Below, piece after piece: positions 6,406 to 9,427 of a stretch of 9,427 nucleotides of DNA. The position numbers and the translations under genes are program-made. The DNA comes from Patescibacteria group bacterium. GTDB lineage: Bacteria > Patescibacteriota > Gracilibacteria > UM-FILTER-43-11. Where the stretch lies: NCBI GenBank assembly GCA_029260985.1, contig JAJDCE010000020.1, forward strand, positions 1 to 9,427, read 5' to 3'. Under the pieces are notes generated by a model that was given only the letters and a program-made list of their open reading frames with translations, was not told the DNA's origin and did not search any database. Positions within the stretch are counted from its first letter, which is position 1. Each line of letters starts with the position of its first letter.

Positions 6406-7513
6406 CCCCGATTGTTTGCCGATTGTTTGCCGATTGCGGGAATTGGATGTTGTGGTGGCGGCAGGCGTTTTTTACGATATACCGAAGCAGATCACGATGA
6501 CTCATGCCGATACGGGACGATTGCATAAATAGGAAACTATTCTGCTCCATGCCGCTGATGGGATTGAAATCTGAAAACCAGACTTTCCCATCCGGAAAAA
6601 GCCAGCCGTCAAAGCGAGCGAAATCGCGCATTCCGAATAACTTAAATAGCTGTTCGGCCTGAATTTGAATTTTCTCAATCACCTCATCGCTGAACCTGGG
6701 TGGGCAATGATATGTGACCTGCCGTGAAGAGAGATATTTTTTTCGGTAATCAAAAATCTGGTGGTCTTTGTAGCTCAATTCGATCTCGGTTGGCAGAATG
6801 GCCACCGGCATACCGAATTTATTTTCAAGAATAATCACCGTAAACTCGACCCCCTCACAAAAAGGCTCAACGACCACTCGTGTATCTACCCGTTTTTTGA
6901 ATAACTCCTGAGTTTTTTCCAGAGCTTCCTTTACTGTAGACACCGAATACACTCCAATGCTGGAACCGCCTGTAGCAGGCTTTATAACTGCCCGCTTTAA
7001 ATCATGATCCTTAAAAAACTTATCCAGTATCTTTTTATGATCTTTAAGGTGACTTTTGAGAACGGTTGAGGGTTTTGCGTAAAACCCATTTTGAATAATC
7101 ATTTGATTGGCTTCGTATTTGTCGAATGCTTCTTTGCATGCCACTGCCGGAGATCCTATATAAGGGCATCCTGCTTTTTCGCAGATTTTCTGGATTTGAC
7201 CATCTTCTCCAAAGCTCCCATGCATCACTGGAAAGGCCAAATCAACCGATTTTAAAAAACGGTTAAACCCCCCATTTGAAAGCGGCTTGGCGTTTTGATG
7301 TAGTTTGAAGTCAAAATCAGAGGGGGTGTTGCTGTAAAGCTGGCCCCTTGAGATTTGGTAGGCTTTTTTTTGATGATCAAAATAAACCGGCATGACTTCA
7401 ATATCCTCAGAATCGAGGTGATCACAGACGGACCTGGCTGAGTTCAATGAAATTCCTCGCTCAAGAGATGGGCCGCCGCACAATAATGCTATTTTTAACT
7501 TTTTATATTCCAT
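6401..7513 (-). CDS. D-alanine--D-alanine ligase-like ATP-grasp protein, resembling the first half of the plant fused Ddl
   Basis: This 370-residue protein has the Ddl fold order: CGGPSLERGISLNSA (12-26, with Glu18 at the D-Ala-binding position), HGSFGEDGQIQ (98-108), IKPATGGSSIGV (177-188, ATP-binding loop), VVVEPFCEGVEFTV (213-226) and ARFDGW (299-304). The C-terminal metal and omega-loop region is atypical: SDFNPISGMEQNSFLF (314-329) replaces the usual ExN...PGMT..S..P, keeping an acidic residue (Asp315) and Asn317. CGGPxxERGISLNSARS, YSNTPSDFDFKL and SGMEQNSFLF match what I recall of the N-terminal half of Arabidopsis-type Ddl. It is the first gene of the minus-strand cluster and ends in a tandem repeat that overlaps the next ligase. 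The ATG at 7513 lies 6 nt after the last CAATTGG of an upstream repeat array. ATP-grasp ligase assignment is firm; catalysis of D-Ala-D-Ala formation by this half is less certain. Confidence 0.87.
   Translation of the reverse strand: MEYKKLKIALLCGGPSLERGISLNSARSVCDHLDSEDIEVMPVYFDHQKKAYQISRGQLYSNTPSDFDFKLHQNAKPLSNGGFNRFLKSVDLAFPVMHGSFGEDGQIQKICEKAGCPYIGSPAVACKEAFDKYEANQMIIQNGFYAKPSTVLKSHLKDHKKILDKFFKDHDLKRAVIKPATGGSSIGVYSVSTVKEALEKTQELFKKRVDTRVVVEPFCEGVEFTVIILENKFGMPVAILPTEIELSYKDHQIFDYRKKYLSSRQVTYHCPPRFSDEVIEKIQIQAEQLFKLFGMRDFARFDGWLFPDGKVWFSDFNPISGMEQNSFLFMQSSRIGMSHRDLLRYIVKNACRHHNIQFPQSANNRQTIGD
6409..6441. repeat. 11-bp tandem repeat at the ligase gene junction
   Basis: On the plus strand CGATTGTTTGC occurs at 6409-6419 and 6420-6430, followed by a partial unit CGATTGCGGGA at 6431-6441. 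On the coding (minus) strand the unit reads GCAAACAATCG. It encodes the last residues of the first ligase and lies immediately before the second ligase. Because 11 is not a multiple of three, each unit gained or lost changes the reading frame. Confidence 0.85.
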
Positions 7514-7520
7514 AGCTAGC

Positions 7521-7564
7521 CAATTGCCATCCGATTGTAAGCCAATTGTCAGTTAATTGAGATT
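7521..7564. repeat. Degenerate 11-bp-period array before the first ligase gene
   Basis: CAATTG, CGATTG, CAATTG and TAATTG begin at 7521, 7532, 7543 and 7554, spaced exactly 11 bp. The units are CAATTGCCATC, CGATTGTAAGC, CAATTGTCAGT and TAATTGAGATT. The phase and core (CRATTG) match the junction repeat at 6409-6441. On the coding strand the array lies in the ligase leader, and its last CAATTGG ends 6 nt before the ATG. One helical turn per unit would suit a protein that binds side by side on one face of the DNA, but no known operator is recognised. Confidence 0.65.
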
Positions 7565-7575
7565 TGTTCGTTAGA

Positions 7576-7604
7576 AATGTACATTCTTTTTTCCTTAACT
7601 GCAA
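7576..7604 (-). promoter_or_regulatory. Candidate promoter for the ligase-redox cluster
   Basis: On the minus strand TTGCAG (7604-7599) and TACATT (7581-7576) are spaced by 17 nt, giving a leader of about 55 nt that would contain the 11-bp array. The hexamers match consensus at only 3 and 4 of 6 positions, so this is a position-based guess. Confidence 0.25.
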
Positions 7605-7678
7605 GCCAACTATTTATTATTTTTCTAATTATCTATTTTTCTGCTCTTCTATTTCTATTAAACAATTAATCAATTAGG
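7605..7678. other. AT-rich spacer
   Basis: This stretch between the two divergent transcription units is AT-rich, with a pyrimidine-rich plus strand. It holds no ORF or RNA that I can support. Two CAATTA sequences (7662-7667 and 7670-7675) lie just before the promoter at 7679. Confidence 0.5.
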
Positions 7679-7706
7679 TTGACTTCAATTTAAATTGATT
7701 TAGAAT
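7679..7706 (+). promoter_or_regulatory. Strong sigma70-type promoter with a palindrome in the spacer
   Basis: TTGACT (7679-7684) and TAGAAT (7701-7706) each match consensus at 5 of 6 positions, with a 16-nt spacer. This is the best promoter in the window. A perfect 14-bp palindrome, TCAATTTAAATTGA (7685-7698), fills the spacer and could be an operator. Transcription would start near 7713, some 240 nt before the mutase start codon and directly before the structured region. Confidence 0.6.
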
Positions 7707-7712
7707 CTTGAT

Positions 7713-7896
7713 CTGCGCTTGTGCTGACTTGTCGCCGCCATGAAACTGACCCTCCCGAGTTTGGTTCATTGGCTCCCTCAGCCATCGCAAGCACTGAGGC
7801 ACCGTCCTCCTTTGAAAAAAAATACCGGTAGGGAGAGATGCAGGAATTTGTGCGTTGAACCGTATGAACCGTACTTGCATCTTCTCCCGCCTTTTT
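7713..7896 (+). ncRNA. Putative structured small RNA or cis-regulatory leader (novel, unnamed)
   Basis: About 184 nt lie between a strong promoter and a terminator-like hairpin, with no convincing ORF. Predicted by eye: hairpin A pairs GCCATGAA (7737-7744) with TTCATTGGC (7765-7773, one bulge), closed further by AAACT/AGTTT over a C-rich loop. Hairpin B pairs CCTCAG (7776-7781) with CTGAGG (7794-7799). A competing stem pairs TGGCT (7770-7774) with AGCCA (7780-7784) and is exclusive with both A and B. A linker containing CCTCCTTTG and A8 follows, then the terminal hairpin. I compared it with SRP RNA, tmRNA, RNase P, 6S, T-box, glmS, FMN and cobalamin motifs and found no match. It may be a free small RNA, or an attenuator leader for the mutase gene 57 nt downstream of the T tract. 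Confidence 0.5.
7827..7896 (+). terminator. Long hairpin with T tract (intrinsic-terminator-like)
   Basis: The arms 7827-7842 (with GGGAGAGATGCA) and 7876-7891 (with TGCATCTTCTCCC) pair almost fully, with one bulge, and are followed by TTTTT (7892-7896). The apex holds a 9-bp tandem duplication, GAACCGTAT/GAACCGTAC (7857-7874), and GTGCG (7850-7854) can pair with CGTAC (7870-7874). On the opposite strand the same stem is followed by the palindrome TACCGGTA and eight Ts, so it might act in both directions. Confidence 0.55.
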
Positions 7897-7908
7897 CTGC
7901 AATCCAAC

Positions 7909-7937
7909 TTCACTCCCCTTTTACCTCGTGGTAGACT
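7909..7937 (+). promoter_or_regulatory. Candidate promoter for the phosphomannomutase gene
   Basis: TTCACT (7909-7914) and TAGACT (7932-7937) are spaced by 17 nt, with 4 of 6 matches each. Transcription would start about 10 nt before the ATG at 7954, giving a very short leader. It would let the mutase be expressed independently of the upstream RNA. Confidence 0.35.
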
Positions 7938-7953
7938 GTTTTTGATTTAAAAA

Positions 7954-9333
7954 ATGAAAATGGTTGATAGAAACAGTTTCAGAGCTTATGACATTCGTGG
8001 TACGTATCCGGATCAGCTAAATGTTGATGTTGCCTTTTTGATAGGCAAGGCGTTTGCCTCGTTTTTGCATCATAAGAAGGGTCTTCAGGCCCCATCGATC
8101 GTTGTTGGTCGTGATGCCCGAACTCACAGCAAGGAGCTTCAGCAGTCTTTCATCCGTGGCCTTCTTGAATCCGGGTGCAAAGTTAAGAATTTAGGCTTAG
8201 CTGCCTCACCCTATCTTTACTTCGCCAATACATTCGGCAAGTTTGATGCGGGGTGCAATATCACTGCCAGCCACAACCCAAAGCAGTACAATGGTTTTAA
8301 ACTGATGACCAAAGATGCCCATGCAGTTTTTGGTGATGAGATTCAGAACATCTATGACTTGATTCAGGCCGAAAACTTTATTGATGGAAGAGGTGAACTC
8401 GGAAAAGCTGATTATCAGGATGAATATTTTAAAAAGATTGAATCACTATTTAATTTCAAGAAATCTTTAAAAGTTGTGGTTGATACCGGCAATGGTATTG
8501 CGGGTGCATTCTATCCAAGCATATTGAGAAAGCTAGGTCACGAAGTGGTTGAACTTTACACTGAGCTGGACGGGACCTTTCCCAATCATGAACCTGATCC
8601 GATCGTAGAAGATAACCTGACCGACCTGAAGTACAAGGTTGTCGAGGAAAAAGCTGATCTTGGATTTGCTTTTGATGGTGATGGGGACCGATGTGCTATG
8701 GTGACTGAAAAAGGTGAATTTATTGACGCTGATAAAATTCTGATATTGCTTTCCAAAGATGCCTTATCTCGACATCAGGGTGGTGCTGTGGTATTTACCG
8801 TTTCTAATTCTCAGGTACTATTTGAACTAGTTGAGCAGTGGGGTGGAAAACCAATTATGGCTAAGGTGGGGCACTCTTATGTAGAGCATGCGATGACTGA
8901 ACATAAAGCAATCTTAGGCGGTGAACAATCCGGGCATTTCTTTTTACCGGAAGGCTATTATCAATATGATGACGCGCTGGTTACCGCGTGCCGTCTGCTG
9001 AAAATTTTCTCTGATGACGAAAAACCTGCTTCAGCACTATTTCATGAGTTCCCTAAAACGTTTGCCGAGCCTGAGATCAGACCCTATTGTCCTGATGAGG
9101 CTAAATTTGAAATTATTGCTAAAGTCACCGAACACTTTGAATCAAAATACGACTGCAATACGCTTGATGGGGTGCGGATTGACTTTGGAGATGGGGGTTG
9201 GGCCGGAATCCGGGTCAGCAACACGAGTCCTAAGATTTCGATTACGATGGAAGCGAAGACTCAGGCAGCTCTCGACACTATTAAATCTGAAGTTCTTACG
9301 CATCTGAAAGGATATCCTGAGATTAAGTGGTAG
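7954..9333 (+). CDS. manB: Phosphomannomutase/phosphoglucomutase (alpha-D-phosphohexomutase)
   Basis: This 459-residue enzyme should interconvert hexose 6-phosphate and 1-phosphate (mannose and/or glucose) through an enzyme-bound phosphoserine, in the cytosol. All four family domains are present. Domain 1 has YDIRG (12-16) and the catalytic loop TASHNP (104-109) with phospho-Ser106. Domain 2 has the Mg-binding DGDGDR (241-246). Domain 3 has the sugar-specificity loop GEQSGH (323-328). Domain 4 has the phosphate-binding loop RVSNTSPKI (420-428). The length is typical of the AlgC/ManB group. The first ATG (7954) is used; a second at 7960 would give MVDRNSF, a usual family start, so a two-codon shift is possible. 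No Shine-Dalgarno is present. The product probably feeds GDP-mannose or UDP-glucose for envelope glycans. The symbol is by family; phosphoglucosamine mutase is unlikely because the GEQSGH loop is of the PMM/PGM type. Confidence 0.93.
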   Translation: MKMVDRNSFRAYDIRGTYPDQLNVDVAFLIGKAFASFLHHKKGLQAPSIVVGRDARTHSKELQQSFIRGLLESGCKVKNLGLAASPYLYFANTFGKFDAGCNITASHNPKQYNGFKLMTKDAHAVFGDEIQNIYDLIQAENFIDGRGELGKADYQDEYFKKIESLFNFKKSLKVVVDTGNGIAGAFYPSILRKLGHEVVELYTELDGTFPNHEPDPIVEDNLTDLKYKVVEEKADLGFAFDGDGDRCAMVTEKGEFIDADKILILLSKDALSRHQGGAVVFTVSNSQVLFELVEQWGGKPIMAKVGHSYVEHAMTEHKAILGGEQSGHFFLPEGYYQYDDALVTACRLLKIFSDDEKPASALFHEFPKTFAEPEIRPYCPDEAKFEIIAKVTEHFESKYDCNTLDGVRIDFGDGGWAGIRVSNTSPKISITMEAKTQAALDTIKSEVLTHLKGYPEIKW

Positions 9334-9343
9334 AAATCACCTA

Positions 9344-9420
9344 CTGTCGTCCTGAACTTGATTCAGGACCCTAAGTCATATAATTTGACATGGGATTCTG
9401 AATCAAGTTCAGAATGACGA
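9344..9420. repeat. Nested-palindrome intergenic repeat after the mutase gene
   Basis: Two arms (about 9345-9371 and 9392-9420) form an inverted repeat around a 20-nt AT-rich loop. They share an exact 15-nt core: CTGAACTTGATTCAG at 9352-9366 and its complement at 9398-9412. Each arm is itself a palindrome (TCCTGAA/TTCAGGA and ATTCTGAA/TTCAGAAT around 5-nt loops). Similar CTGAATCAAGTTCAG elements are, from memory, scattered between genes in many bacteria. It begins 11 nt after the mutase stop codon and could also serve as its transcript end. The right edge may be cut by the window. Confidence 0.7.
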
Positions 9421-9427
9421 TAAGTGA

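Noticed and set aside
7820..7896. FMN-riboswitch-like strings on the minus strand (CCCTACCGG, GGGAGAAGATG)
   Set aside because: The order of the strings is wrong, the other conserved FMN elements are absent, and the strings are simply the arms of the terminator hairpin read backwards.
7674..7934. Several short open frames on both strands in the divergent intergenic region
   Set aside because: They overlap each other and the stable hairpins, have no family features and unlikely residue composition; a structured RNA explains the region better.
1..9427. Alternative genetic code (UGA as glycine) as in some Patescibacteria
   Set aside because: No gene has an internal TGA, and one gene ends with TGA at a sensible length. 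Standard code is sufficient.

Overview
The window (about 9.4 kb, roughly 40% GC) looks like a stretch of an uncultured bacterial genome. The standard code fits: TAA, TAG and one TGA serve as stops, and no TGA interrupts the other genes. None of the gene starts has a convincing Shine-Dalgarno sequence. Weak leaders, a lipoprotein thioredoxin with an acidic linker, and small proteins of unknown family would fit a Patescibacteria (CPR) lineage such as Peregrinibacteria. That placement is inference and is not proven by the sequence.

Layout. (1) Positions 1-680, minus: the N-terminal part of a membrane sensor with a Cache-like domain, cut by the window edge. (2) Positions 863-2670, plus: a DUF1624-type membrane acyltransferase and two unrecognised proteins, the second a coiled coil. 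(3) Positions 2720-7513, minus: a compact cluster transcribed leftwards. It holds two D-Ala-D-Ala ligase-like ATP-grasp genes that overlap, then a thioredoxin-fold lipoprotein, then a CcdA/DsbD-type membrane electron carrier fused to a DUF3179 domain. (4) Positions 7514-7953: a 440-bp divergent intergenic region. It holds an 11-bp-periodic repeat array, a strong plus-strand promoter with a palindrome in its spacer, and a structured RNA of about 180 nt ending in a terminator-like hairpin. (5) Positions 7954-9333, plus: a complete phosphomannomutase/phosphoglucomutase. (6) Positions 9344-9420: a nested-palindrome repeat.

How the genes fit together. The two ligases belong to peptidoglycan precursor synthesis, and the hexose-phosphate mutase to envelope sugar supply. 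The thioredoxin lipoprotein and CcdA-DUF3179 fusion form an extracytoplasmic thiol-redox module.

The most interesting part is the ligase pair. The two proteins resemble, respectively, the first and second halves of the fused two-domain Ddl known from plants. Here they are split in different frames, with no canonical start codon for the full second half. The junction carries an 11-bp tandem repeat; one extra unit, or loss of one G from a G4 run, would make a single in-frame protein. A related 11-bp array lies directly in front of the first ligase gene.
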